Source of the DNA: Streptomyces sp. I05A-00742
Lineage (GTDB): Bacteria; Actinomycetota; Actinomycetes; Streptomycetales; Streptomycetaceae
DNA: 64,000 nt
Direction of reading: 5' to 3'
NCBI RefSeq assembly: GCF_013055795.1
Contig: NZ_JABETO010000003.1
Span: 123,850 to 187,849, forward strand
Positions 24,873 to 33,559 of the stretch are shown piece by piece. Numbering within the stretch: position 1 is the first letter of the stretch; every line of letters begins with the position of its first letter. Below the pieces are notes generated by a model. It was given only the letters and a program-made list of their open reading frames with translations. It ran no database searches and was not told where the DNA came from. The position numbers and the translations under genes are program-made.

Positions 24873-25817
24873 TCACACCGGGTCCGCGAGGGCCCCTTCG
24901 GGGAGCTGCATGATCTCCGGCACGCCGGAACCCCACCGGTAGTAGGACTGGAGCTTGTAGTACTCACCGTCGGGCTGGGAGGCGACCGCGTAGACGAACT
25001 TCGTGTTCGGGTCCGCGCGTCGCACATGCCGCACGAACCGCTCGATCCGCTCGTCGAGTTGGACGGGCAGGGAGGCCGGGTCCGTCGTCGCCACGGCGAA
25101 GCTGATCCGCTCGATGGCCGGGGAGTCCCAGCCGAGGGTCACATAGACGCCGAAGGCCTGACGGCCGAGGCGGAGCATCTGTTCGCCGGGTTCGGCCTGG
25201 TCGACCTCGCGGAGCATGGACCGTACGGACTCGGGGGCGATGCCCCCGGCGGGCGGCTCGCCGAAGTAGATGTTCACGGTGCGGTTGCGGCAGTCGATGC
25301 CGAGCAGGCCCACGGTGTCGCCCAGGCCGTGCCGGGCGATGAAGTCGAGGTTCTCCTCCAGGCCGCGCGGCATCGACGGGAGGCCGGCGAGCTTGGTGAC
25401 GTCCTGGAGGGCGGTGCGGGGCAGCACCACCCAGATCTTCTTGAACCCTCCCACGACACCGAAGTCGATGCCGTAGCCGTCGACGGGGCAGTTGTCGCGC
25501 AGGTCCGCGAGCAGCCGGGCCACGGGGTGGTCCGTCTTCTCCAACAGCCCGTTGTCCACGGCGAGTCGGTACGGGTCGATGTCCTGCGGCACCGTGAACC
25601 GGCAGTCGAGCTCACCCGCGCGGCCCGCGCCGGTCGCCACACGGAACGCGACCACGGCCCGGGTGAGGTCACCTCCGTACAGGTTCAGGATGCGCAGCAC
25701 GTCGTCGCGCGCGTACTCCACCTCCAGCAGTCCGGCCGCTTCCTCGATGGCCGAGGAGAGGGCCTGTACCGCGTCCTGTCGGGTGATCGGGGCCGCCTCA
25801 CTCACGGCAGTCACCAT
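24873..25817 (-). CDS. ABBA aromatic prenyltransferase (NphB/Fur7 family)
   Basis: A 314-residue soluble prenyltransferase with the ABBA (PT-barrel) fold. Its sequence tracks NphB throughout: IEEAAGLLEVEYARD near the start, GELDCRF (Asp71, equivalent to the Mg-binding Asp), HPVARLLADL, VVGGFKKIWV (diphosphate-binding Lys), LAGLPSMPRGLEEN, RTVNIYFGE, and a Tyr-rich EYYKLQSYYRW. It would attach a geranyl or farnesyl-type group to the THN-derived ring. GTG 25805 (VSEAA, like NphB MSEAA) is an alternative start. It is the first enzyme gene after the STAND-SARP gene and probably heads the tailoring operon. Confidence 0.94.
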   Translation of the reverse strand: MVTAVSEAAPITRQDAVQALSSAIEEAAGLLEVEYARDDVLRILNLYGGDLTRAVVAFRVATGAGRAGELDCRFTVPQDIDPYRLAVDNGLLEKTDHPVARLLADLRDNCPVDGYGIDFGVVGGFKKIWVVLPRTALQDVTKLAGLPSMPRGLEENLDFIARHGLGDTVGLLGIDCRNRTVNIYFGEPPAGGIAPESVRSMLREVDQAEPGEQMLRLGRQAFGVYVTLGWDSPAIERISFAVATTDPASLPVQLDERIERFVRHVRRADPNTKFVYAVASQPDGEYYKLQSYYRWGSGVPEIMQLPEGALADPV

Positions 25818-25899
25818 CCTTACGTTTCATGTCGGCCGGTCTCGGCCGTCCGTTCGTGAACAGGGCTGTCACCGGACCGGCCGGCGGCCCGGCGCGGGG

Positions 25900-27828
25900 T
25901 CACCGGGGCGACGGCCTTCGGGGAACCGTGTCCGCGTGCAGCAGGACCAGTGGGTGGAAGCGGTAGTGGTCCTCGCCGGGGGCGCCGTCGGGCTCCGCGA
26001 AGAGCAGGCTGCCGTCGACGAGTTCCTCCAGGGCGCGTTCCGCCTCGGCCTCGGACAGGCCGGTCAGCTCGCCCGCGAGCCGGGCGGTGAAGGGGCCGGG
26101 CCCCACCGGGGCGAGCCGGGGCAGCACGGCCGCGGTGGCCGGGCTCAGCCGGGTCAGGGCGCGGCCGAGGGTGCGGGTCAGATCGAGGTTGCCGTAGCTC
26201 AGGGCGGCGAGCCGGGTGCGCGGGTCGGCGAGCCGGGCGGCGAACCGGGCCACGGCCCGGTGCGGGCGGGCCGCGAGCCGGGCGCCCGCGATCCGCAGCG
26301 CGAGCGGCAGTCCGGCGCAGTGGCGCACCAGGTCCCGGACCGCCGCGGGTTCGGCGCGGATGCGGTCGGCGCCGGCGGTCTCGGCGAGCAGCGCCACGGC
26401 GTCCTCGTCGGCGAGCGGTCCGAGGCTCATGGTGTGGACGGCGGGCACGGTCGCCAGCCGCTCCCGGCTGGTGACGAGCAGCGCGCTGTCCCGGCCGACG
26501 GGCAGCAGCCCGGCCAGTTGTCCGTCGCTCGCGGCGTCGTCGAGTACGACGAGCAGCCGGGAGCCCGCGATCCGGGCCCGGTAGCGGCACACCAGCTCGC
26601 CCAGGCCGTGCCGGGCGGTCCGCGCGGTGTCCGCGGTCTCGCCCAGGGCGGCGAGGATCTCCGCGAGCACGGCCGCGGGAGGGCGGGCGGCCCCGTCGGC
26701 GTCATGGAGGTCGGCGTGCACCACGCCGTCCGGGAACGCCTCGGCACAGCCGTGGGCCACTTCGGTGGCCAGGGCCGTCTTGCCGCTGCCGGGCATCCCG
26801 GTGACCAGCGCCGCCCTGAGCCGTGCGCCGGGGCCCGAGGGGCGGCGCAGCAGGAGCGACCTGAGCCGGGCCGCCTCGGCGGTGCGCCCGGTGAACGCGG
26901 CGGCCCGGGCGGGCAGCAGTACGAGCGGCCGGCGCGGCGTGCCGGCGCTCTCGCCGCGCAGCATCCGCAGATAGGCGCCGCTGAGCTGCTGTCCGGGCAC
27001 GACGCCGAGCTGTTCGTCGAGGATCCGGCGGCCTTCGCCGTAGACCTGGACGGCCTCGGCCTGCCGGTCGGAGCGGTGCAGTGCGGTGATGAGGTGGGCG
27101 CGCAGGTTCTCGTCCATGGGGAAGCGGGCCACCAGGGAGAGGAGTTCGGGCACCAGGGAGCGGTGCCGGCCGAGCGACAGGTCCGCCTCGATCCGGCGCT
27201 CCAGCGCCTGCGTCCGCAGGAATTCCAGGCGCGGCCGCTCGAAGCGCAGAAGGTGCTCGGTCACGTTCTCCAGGGCATGACCGCTCCAGCAGTCGAGGGC
27301 GCGGCCGAGCAGTCCGCCCGCTTCCTCGTGCCGGTTTTCCTCAAGGGCCTGACGGCCGAGCCGGTCGAGCCGTTCGAAGGAGAGCAGGTCGATCTCGGCC
27401 CCCCGGGCGTCGAGGACATAACCCGGACCTTTCCGGAAGATCTGTACGCCGTTCCCGAGTGTTTTTCTGAGCCGTGAGACATAGGTGTAGATCTGCGCGT
27501 TCGACGTGGGCGGGGGCGCGTCTCCCCACAGCGCGGCGCTCAGCCGGCTGTCGGCGACCAGCGCGCCGCGCGCCAGCAGCAGCACCGCGAGCACGGTGTG
27601 GATCTTCGCCCCGGACAGCGGGACCGCCGCGCCCGCCCGGGTCACGGAGACCGGACCCAGCAGCCGGAATTCGAGCGCCCCCGACGTGTCCGCGCCCGGA
27701 CCGCACGGGTCGCCCGGACCGTCCCGCCCGGCGGTTCCTCCGGCGGGCCGGAAAGCCACACCAGCAGAGTTCAGCACAGTGCAATCTCCATCCCGCAAGA
27801 TCTCCGGCGAACTACACTCCGGAACCAT
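25900..27828 (-). CDS. SARP regulator with STAND (NB-ARC) ATPase domain
   Basis: A 642-residue AfsR-like regulator without a TPR tail. A winged HTH (about residues 52-145: LEFRLLGPVSVTRAG, YTYVSRLRKTLG) and a BTAD domain (about 150-300) are followed by a STAND ATPase with Walker A VTGMPGSGKTALATEVA and Walker B SRLLVVLDDAAS. The protein ends soon after the helical ARC region. ATG 27828 is used here; GTG 27777, with GGAG eight bases upstream, is a real alternative. It lies 82 bp upstream of the prenyltransferase gene in the same direction, so it may be cotranscribed with the tailoring operon. The N-terminal 50 residues are low-complexity. Confidence 0.9.
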   Translation of the reverse strand: MVPECSSPEILRDGDCTVLNSAGVAFRPAGGTAGRDGPGDPCGPGADTSGALEFRLLGPVSVTRAGAAVPLSGAKIHTVLAVLLLARGALVADSRLSAALWGDAPPPTSNAQIYTYVSRLRKTLGNGVQIFRKGPGYVLDARGAEIDLLSFERLDRLGRQALEENRHEEAGGLLGRALDCWSGHALENVTEHLLRFERPRLEFLRTQALERRIEADLSLGRHRSLVPELLSLVARFPMDENLRAHLITALHRSDRQAEAVQVYGEGRRILDEQLGVVPGQQLSGAYLRMLRGESAGTPRRPLVLLPARAAAFTGRTAEAARLRSLLLRRPSGPGARLRAALVTGMPGSGKTALATEVAHGCAEAFPDGVVHADLHDADGAARPPAAVLAEILAALGETADTARTARHGLGELVCRYRARIAGSRLLVVLDDAASDGQLAGLLPVGRDSALLVTSRERLATVPAVHTMSLGPLADEDAVALLAETAGADRIRAEPAAVRDLVRHCAGLPLALRIAGARLAARPHRAVARFAARLADPRTRLAALSYGNLDLTRTLGRALTRLSPATAAVLPRLAPVGPGPFTARLAGELTGLSEAEAERALEELVDGSLLFAEPDGAPGEDHYRFHPLVLLHADTVPRRPSPR

Positions 27829-27853
27829 ATCCGCGGGCGCTCTCCGCGCGTTA

Positions 27854-27871
27854 TCGAGTCGATTTCGAGTA
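27854..27871. promoter_or_regulatory. TCGAGT direct repeat in 11-bp phase
   Basis: TCGAGTC (27854) and TCGAGTA (27865) are exactly 11 bp apart, like the TCGAG-type heptamers of ActII-ORF4/DnrI sites. They lie in the AT-richer divergent region between the STAND-SARP gene and the small peptide gene. Which gene is served is unclear. Confidence 0.45.
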
Positions 27872-27911
27872 CGCGAAACAGCAGCGAAATCACATCAAAA
27901 GCGTGCACCTC

Positions 27912-27917
27912 TAGAAT
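27912..27917 (+). promoter_or_regulatory. Candidate -10 element for the small peptide gene
   Basis: TAGAAT, a good match to the HrdB -10 consensus, lies 63 bp before the peptide start codon in a low-GC stretch. No convincing -35 is present, which would suit an activator-dependent promoter. Confidence 0.4.
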
Positions 27918-27980
27918 GTTTCCAGCATATGAGCCACGGCATTTCTGCAAGCATTCCGGAAACAACGAGGAGATTCCTTT

Positions 27981-28097
27981 ATGCGTAAGCCCCGTACGGT
28001 CGCGCGTGCGCTCGCCGGCCCCGCGCTCCTCCCTCTTCCGCCGCTTCTCGCCGAGGGCGCCGGGCAGGGTGCGGACGACGATCTGCCCTGGACGTGA
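27981..28097 (+). CDS. Small peptide gene (38 aa) between two SARP genes
   Basis: A 38-codon frame starting ATG with a strong GAGGAG eight bases upstream. The product starts MRKPRTVARALAGPALLPLPPLL, basic then moderately hydrophobic like a short export signal, and ends with an acidic/aromatic tail ADDDLPWT. It is on the plus strand, alone between two minus-strand STAND-type SARP genes, and has a TAGAAT -10-like hexamer upstream. I do not recognise the family. Possible readings are a secreted signalling peptide or a short regulatory peptide comparable in position to AfsS. The ribosome site and position support translation; the function is inference. Confidence 0.5.
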   Translation: MRKPRTVARALAGPALLPLPPLLAEGAGQGADDDLPWT

Positions 28098-28168
28098 CGC
28101 GTACGCGGGCCCTGAAGGGATGTGAAGGGACGTGAAGAGAGGGGCGGGAGGGGAGAGGGACGCGCCGG

Positions 28169-31100
28169 TCAGCGGCCGGCGAGCAGGCAGACCAGGACCG
28201 ACCCCTCGATGGGGCGGACCGTGTCGTGCGACTCCAGGACCTCGCGCAGCCGGCCGACGCGCCGCTCCCACATCGGCGCGTTGAGCGTACGGAACTCCTT
28301 CTGGGCCCAGCCCAGGGGCTCGCCCGCGCCGGTGCCGCCGCGGATCGCCTCCGCGCAGGCGAGGTGGGTGACGATCCGGGCCTGCAGGAACCGGTCCCCC
28401 ACCTCTTCGGCGAGGCGCAGCGCCAGCAGCAGGCTGGCGCGGGCCTTGTGCGGCTCGTGCTGCCGCCACTGCGCCTCACCGAGGACGCACAGGCCGTGGG
28501 CCTCGCCGAGCCGGTCGCCCTGGCCGCGGGTGAGGCCCACCACGTCGTGGCAGATCCGTTCCGCCTGCGCCGGCCGTCCCGCGCCGAGCAGCGCCTCGGC
28601 GAGCCGGTAGAGGTTCTGGGTGCGGCTGCGCAGCGACCCCGCCTCGTAACTGACCTCGATCGCCTGGTTGCTCAGCTCCACCCCGCGCTCGGGGTCGCCC
28701 TGCTCGATCTCGATCTGGGCGAGCAGCCCCAGCGCGTGGGAGAGGCCCGAGTCGTCCCCTGCCCGCCGGAACAGCGTCAGGGACTCCTCGCAGTAGCGGG
28801 CCGCCTCGGCGAGGTCGCCGAAGAAGCGGGCGCACACCGCGAGGTTGCGCCGCACGATGGCCCGGCCCTGGGTGTCGTCGCTCCGCTCCAGGTGGGCCAG
28901 AGCGGTGAGCAGCAGCTCCCGCGCCTCCTCGTAGCGGCGCTGGTAGATGGCGAGCGTCCCCAGGGAGCGGAGCATGGTGCCCGCCCCGCGCGTGTCACCC
29001 GCGCGCCGGGCGCCTTCCAGTGCGCACTCGGCGGTACGCCGCCAGTCCTCCAGGTAGTTGCGTATCTCGTAGAACGGGACCGACCCCACCGCGAGGAGCC
29101 AGGCGCGCTCCGCCTGCCCGTCGCGCACCGCCTGTGCCACCAGGGCGCCGAGCGTCTCCCGCTCGCCCTCGAACCACTCGATGGGGTCGGCGACGAGTTC
29201 GCTCACCGTCTCGCCCCGGATCCGCCCGGTGTGTGCCGGGCCGCGCGGGGCCTCGCCCTTGCCGTACAGCTGCTCCTGGGCCGCGTACACCAGCGTGAGC
29301 ACCGCGGTCAGGACCCTCTCCAGGGTCTGCTCGCGCTCCTGCGCGCTGTCCTCGGCCAGGCACCGCTCCCGGGCGAACAGGCGCATCACGTCCTGGAAGC
29401 GGAAGCGGGCCGTGCCGTCCCGCGCGGCACGGATCTCCAGGAGCTGGGCGCCGACGAGCCGGTGGAGCAGTTCCTCGGACGCGTCCGGGGTGACGCCGAG
29501 GACGGGGACGCCGATCCAGGCCGGGAAGTCGGGCACGTCCAGCATGCTCAGCTGCCGGTAGAGCCGCGCGGCCCGCACCGACAGCGCCCGGTAGCCGAGC
29601 CAGACGCCCGAGCGCACCCCGCTCTCGCCCGGGCTGAGGACGCTCACGCGCTCACGGCGGTCCTCCATCCGCGCCGCCATCTGGCGCAGCGACCACCGGT
29701 GGTCGGACAGCAGCCGGGTGGCGACGACCCGCAGGGCCGGCGGAAGCCGGTCGCACAGGTCCACCAGGCGCCGCGCCGCGGCCGGTTCGGCCGCCACCCG
29801 GTGCTCGCCGATCGTGGCGGCGAGCAGGTCCAGGGACTCGGCCGGGCTCATGGCGCCCAGTTCCACGCGGGTCACGGCGAACGCCCCGGCGAGCCCGTTC
29901 AGCGGGTCCCGGCTGGTGACCAGGGCCCGGGCGGGGCCGCGGCCGGGTATCAGCGGGCGGATCTGGTCCACGGAGCGGGCGCCGTCGAGGACGACGAGCA
30001 CCCGTCTGCCGTCGAGGGTGCTGTGGTAGAGCGCCGCCCGCTCCTCGGGGCACACGGGGATGGAGGTGCCGGGCACCCCGAGCGCGCGCAGCGCCCGCTC
30101 CAGGGCCGCCTCGGGTGTGCCGGGGCCGCCGCGCCCGGACGGGTCCTGGAGGTCCAGATGGAGCCGGCCGTCGGGGAAGCGCCCCGCGACGCGGTCGGCC
30201 CAGTGCAGGGCGAGCGCGCTCTTGCCGACCCCCGCGGGGCCGCAGACCACGGCGATGCGGGCCGTCGTGCCGCCGGCGTACCCCGGCGCCGCCGGCACGA
30301 GCGGCTCCAGCAGCTCCAGTTCGCGTTCTCTGCCGACGAACGGCTCGGGCGGCACGGGGAACGGGTGGGACACGACGACAGGAGCGGGGCCGGGAGCGGC
30401 GTCCGGAACCACGGTGTTCGATAAGACCTCGGCCCGCACCGGGGCCGGCCCGTCGCCCTCCAGTACCGTGCGGTGCAGTTCCCGCAGTTCGACGCCCGGC
30501 TCGACGCCCAGCTCCGCGACGAGGACGCGGCGTCCCTCGCGGTAGCAGTCCAGCGCCTCGGACCGGCGGCCCGAGAGGTGGTACGCCCGCATGAGGGCGG
30601 CCCGGGAACTCTCGCGCAGCGGATGCTCGGCGACGACCGGGCCCAGGCACTCCACCACCGACCGGTAGCGGCCCCGCTGGAGCTGGACGGCGGCGTACTC
30701 CTCGATCAGGTTGGCCCTCAGCTCCGAGATCCGGCCGACCGCGCCGCTCAGCGCGCTGCCGTCCATGCCGTCGAGCACCGGCCCCGACCACAGCGCGAGG
30801 GCGTGCTCGAAGCGGGCCGCGGCCTCGCCCGCGTTCCCGGCCTCGACGGCGGCTCGGGCGGCCGCGGCCGACTCGTACAGGTCGGCCACATCGACGTAGT
30901 GGCCCTCCCTGTGCAGCACATAGCCGGGCGGCTGCGTCTCGATGAGGCCGTGCACACCCGCCTTGTCCCGGAAGGTCTTGCGCAGGGCGGAGACACAGAT
31001 GGCGATCTGGTTGCGTGCGGTGACGGGCGGATCGCTGTGCCAGACGGCGTCCGCGAGCGCGTCCACGGAGACGGCGCGTCCCGGAGTGAGCAGCAGCACG

Positions 31101-31201
31101 GCCAGCACCGTGCGCTGCCGTGCGCTGCGCAGCAGCAGTGGTCTGCCGTCCACACTCGCCTTGAGCGGGCCCAGCACCTTGAACGACAATCGGGGCGCCA
31201 C
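28169..31201 (-). CDS. AfsR-like regulator: SARP, NB-ARC and TPR domains
   Basis: A 1010-residue STAND regulator with the full AfsR layout: winged HTH (residues 1-100, LSFKVLGPLKASVDG), BTAD (about 105-250), NB-ARC ATPase (FVGRERELELLEPL, Walker A VCGPAGVGKSALALHW, Walker B RRVLVVLDGARS) and a C-terminal array of TPR helices (about residues 680-990, repeats such as ARELLLTALAHLERSDDTQGRAIVRRNLAVCARFFGDL). ATP/ADP and a ligand or protein bound by the TPRs would switch the DNA-binding head. GTG 31201 has AAGGAGG four bases upstream. An 11-bp-phased repeat lies about 40 bp before the start. It is likely a cluster regulator, though a pleiotropic role is possible. Confidence 0.92.
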   Translation of the reverse strand: MAPRLSFKVLGPLKASVDGRPLLLRSARQRTVLAVLLLTPGRAVSVDALADAVWHSDPPVTARNQIAICVSALRKTFRDKAGVHGLIETQPPGYVLHREGHYVDVADLYESAAAARAAVEAGNAGEAAARFEHALALWSGPVLDGMDGSALSGAVGRISELRANLIEEYAAVQLQRGRYRSVVECLGPVVAEHPLRESSRAALMRAYHLSGRRSEALDCYREGRRVLVAELGVEPGVELRELHRTVLEGDGPAPVRAEVLSNTVVPDAAPGPAPVVVSHPFPVPPEPFVGRERELELLEPLVPAAPGYAGGTTARIAVVCGPAGVGKSALALHWADRVAGRFPDGRLHLDLQDPSGRGGPGTPEAALERALRALGVPGTSIPVCPEERAALYHSTLDGRRVLVVLDGARSVDQIRPLIPGRGPARALVTSRDPLNGLAGAFAVTRVELGAMSPAESLDLLAATIGEHRVAAEPAAARRLVDLCDRLPPALRVVATRLLSDHRWSLRQMAARMEDRRERVSVLSPGESGVRSGVWLGYRALSVRAARLYRQLSMLDVPDFPAWIGVPVLGVTPDASEELLHRLVGAQLLEIRAARDGTARFRFQDVMRLFARERCLAEDSAQEREQTLERVLTAVLTLVYAAQEQLYGKGEAPRGPAHTGRIRGETVSELVADPIEWFEGERETLGALVAQAVRDGQAERAWLLAVGSVPFYEIRNYLEDWRRTAECALEGARRAGDTRGAGTMLRSLGTLAIYQRRYEEARELLLTALAHLERSDDTQGRAIVRRNLAVCARFFGDLAEAARYCEESLTLFRRAGDDSGLSHALGLLAQIEIEQGDPERGVELSNQAIEVSYEAGSLRSRTQNLYRLAEALLGAGRPAQAERICHDVVGLTRGQGDRLGEAHGLCVLGEAQWRQHEPHKARASLLLALRLAEEVGDRFLQARIVTHLACAEAIRGGTGAGEPLGWAQKEFRTLNAPMWERRVGRLREVLESHDTVRPIEGSVLVCLLAGR

Positions 31202-31538
31202 ACCGCCTCCTTCCAGGACCGCGCACGCCCCGCCCCCCGCGAAGACATTGCCAAGACATTGTGTGGAGTAGACCTGATCTCTACAACACACTCTGCATCA
31301 ACTCACGCTGTGTGCCGGTCACTTGATTTCTCGCTGCTGATCCGGCGGGTTCCGCCACGTTCCGTCATCAGCCGTCCGGTGCCCGTCCGCCATTTGGCGT
31401 ACGCGCCTCGGCCCGGCCCTCGGCCTCCTCGCCCCGACCGGTCTCCGGCCCGATCGGTCTCCGGCCCGGCCGTTGGACGGCCCGGCCCTTGGTCGGCCCG
31501 ACGGGGCCGCGCCCGCCGGGGAGCGTGCGCGGCGCCGG
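31202..31538. other. Spacer with short direct repeats
   Basis: 337 bp between the AfsR-like gene and the end of the MbtH-adenylation gene. The lower-GC part (31240-31340) is probably the AfsR-like gene's promoter. CGGTCTCCGGCCCG is repeated at 31439 and 31455 (16-bp period). No gene is seen. Confidence 0.5.
31242..31261. promoter_or_regulatory. AAGACATTG direct repeat in 11-bp phase
   Basis: AAGACATTG occurs at 31242 and 31253, exactly 11 bp apart, 41-60 bp upstream of the AfsR-like gene start. The phasing matches SARP sites and suggests autoregulation. Confidence 0.45.
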
Positions 31539-33263
31539 CTAGACCCGGCTGCCGGAGCCGTCCGGCCCGCCCCGCCCGTACGGCCCGGGCAGCGCCGCCC
31601 GCTCCACCCGCCCGTCGGCGTCGCGCGGCACCTCGTCGAGGAGGGTGAGGCTCGCGGGGACCAGGTGCCCGGGCAGCCGCCGCCGGCAATGGGCGGCCAG
31701 CGCCGCCGCGTCCAGGCCCTGCGCGCCGGGGCGCGGCACCACATAGGCGGCCAGGCGGACATCGCCCGGCGCGGCCCGGACGCCGATGACGACGGCCTCG
31801 CCGACGCCCGGGTGGTCGTGCAGCGCCTCCTCGGTCTCCGCCGGGTCGGCCCGGTGGCCGCGTACCCACAGCTGCCCGTCGGTGCGGCCGAGCAGCTGCA
31901 CCTCCCCCGCGGCCGTCCGGCGCGCGAGCTCCCCGGTACGGTGCATCCGCGTCCCCGCCGGACCGTAGGGATCGGGGACGAACCGCTGCGCGGTCAGCGC
32001 GGGCCGGCCCACATAGCCGCGGGCGACGCCCGGACCGGCCACGTACAGCTCGCCCACCGCACCGTCCGGGACCGGCAGGCAGGCGCCGTCGAGCACGTGC
32101 AGCCGCACGTCCGCGCCGGGCCGTGCCGGGGCCAGTAAGGGGCCGTACGACGTCTCGGCCGTCCCGTGGGCGGTACGCAGCCGGCCGGGGCCGAGCAGCC
32201 CTGCGAGCCGCGCCGCCGCGGGCCCCGGCGCTCCGCCCGCGACCACGAACGCCCCGGCCAGTGCCGCACTCTCCTTGTTCCCCAACTGCCGTACCAGCAG
32301 CTCCAGATGGTCCGGCGCCATGACGAGGAACGCGAACGAGCCGGCCGCCGAGAGCCATTTCCCCAGCTCGGCCGGGTCCAGGGCCTGCGGAGCGAGCAGC
32401 ACCCGCTGTCCGGCGCACAGCGGCGCCCACAGGCCCGTCGCCGCCGGCTCGGAGGCGACCGACGCGAACACCGCCGTGCCGCCGTCACCCGACCCGGTCA
32501 GCTCCTGTGCGGATGCCACCACATGGTGCGCCAGGCCGCGGTGTGTAACCGCGACGGAGAGCGGGCACCCGGCCGCCGCGGGCACCTGCGTCACATACGC
32601 CACGTCCTCCGGATCCGTCGGCCCGCCGAACGGCTCGTCCGAGTGCCGGGCCAGCGCGCCGCGGACCTCGGGATCGTCCACGTACCGGACCTGCCCCTCG
32701 AACCCGTCCGGCCCGCAGGCCACTTCGGCGACCACATATCCCGCCCCGGTGGCGGTGAGCAGCGCCCGCAGCCGGGCCGCCGGGAACTCCGGGTCCAGTG
32801 GCAGACACCCCGCACCCGCCTTCCACACGCCCAGCGTCACCGCGTGCAGCTCGGCACCCCGGCCGAGCAGCACCCCCACCAGCGCGCCGCGCCCCACGCC
32901 CAGCGACCGCAGGTACCGGGCCCAGCGGTTGGACACCGCGTCGAGCTCCCCGAAGGACAGCGCGAACCCCTCACCCCGCACCGCCACCGCCCCCGGCACC
33001 CGACGCGCCTGCCGCCCGACGATCTCCGCGACGCACACCCCCTCCGCGCTCCTCCCCTCCGCCGTACGACGGCGCAGCCCCGCCGGACGCGGATCGGCCC
33101 ACACCTCCTGCACCCGGGCCAGACAGCGCTCCCGCGCCCCGCTGGTCCCCTCGGCCCGCCAGCCGGCGGGGAGTTCACGGCCGGTCCACCAGATCGAGTA
33201 CTGCCCCTCGCCGTTGAGCACGACGCGCCACTCCGCGCGGACGACGGCCTGTGGTTCGGACAA
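31539..33263 (-). CDS. MbtH-adenylation domain fusion with degenerate motifs
   Basis: A 574-residue protein. Residues 1-66 are an MbtH-like domain (NGEGQYSIWW, LPAGW, RERCLARVQEVWADPRPAGL), fused to an NRPS adenylation domain with a recognisable A2 (WKAGAGCLPLDPEFP, 148-161). The phosphate loop that should read TSGTTGxPK is TQVPAAAGCPLSV (226-238), the A7 TGD is TGE, and the A10 Lys position reads DADGRVERAAL with Arg. No thiolation domain follows. It is probably catalytically weak or dead for adenylation. TTG start chosen for AGGAG five bases upstream and fit to MbtH. It is the outermost cluster gene on this side, and its role is unknown. Confidence 0.8.
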   Translation of the reverse strand: MSEPQAVVRAEWRVVLNGEGQYSIWWTGRELPAGWRAEGTSGARERCLARVQEVWADPRPAGLRRRTAEGRSAEGVCVAEIVGRQARRVPGAVAVRGEGFALSFGELDAVSNRWARYLRSLGVGRGALVGVLLGRGAELHAVTLGVWKAGAGCLPLDPEFPAARLRALLTATGAGYVVAEVACGPDGFEGQVRYVDDPEVRGALARHSDEPFGGPTDPEDVAYVTQVPAAAGCPLSVAVTHRGLAHHVVASAQELTGSGDGGTAVFASVASEPAATGLWAPLCAGQRVLLAPQALDPAELGKWLSAAGSFAFLVMAPDHLELLVRQLGNKESAALAGAFVVAGGAPGPAAARLAGLLGPGRLRTAHGTAETSYGPLLAPARPGADVRLHVLDGACLPVPDGAVGELYVAGPGVARGYVGRPALTAQRFVPDPYGPAGTRMHRTGELARRTAAGEVQLLGRTDGQLWVRGHRADPAETEEALHDHPGVGEAVVIGVRAAPGDVRLAAYVVPRPGAQGLDAAALAAHCRRRLPGHLVPASLTLLDEVPRDADGRVERAALPGPYGRGGPDGSGSRV

Positions 33264-33559
33264 CGCTGCTCCTGTCGGGTCCTGGGCGTTCTCTGAGTCG
33301 GAAAAGTCGGGCCCATCCTGCCCAGGCATGCCATACACGACCTATGCGAGCGCTGGGCCCCAGGGGCAACGGCTTGCCCGAACCTCGGCCGCTTATTCCC
33401 CACAGCCTTCCGCGGGCCTCGCGGATCATGGCTGCCAAGAGATCGCCAACCACCGGAAGAGGACCAGGAGTTCTACTGCAGTCGAGACGCCGGGCCCGGC
33501 ACTCGCACGTATCCCCCGTTCTGTCAGGAATCCGGCACCTTCCAAGGAGGAGCACCCTT

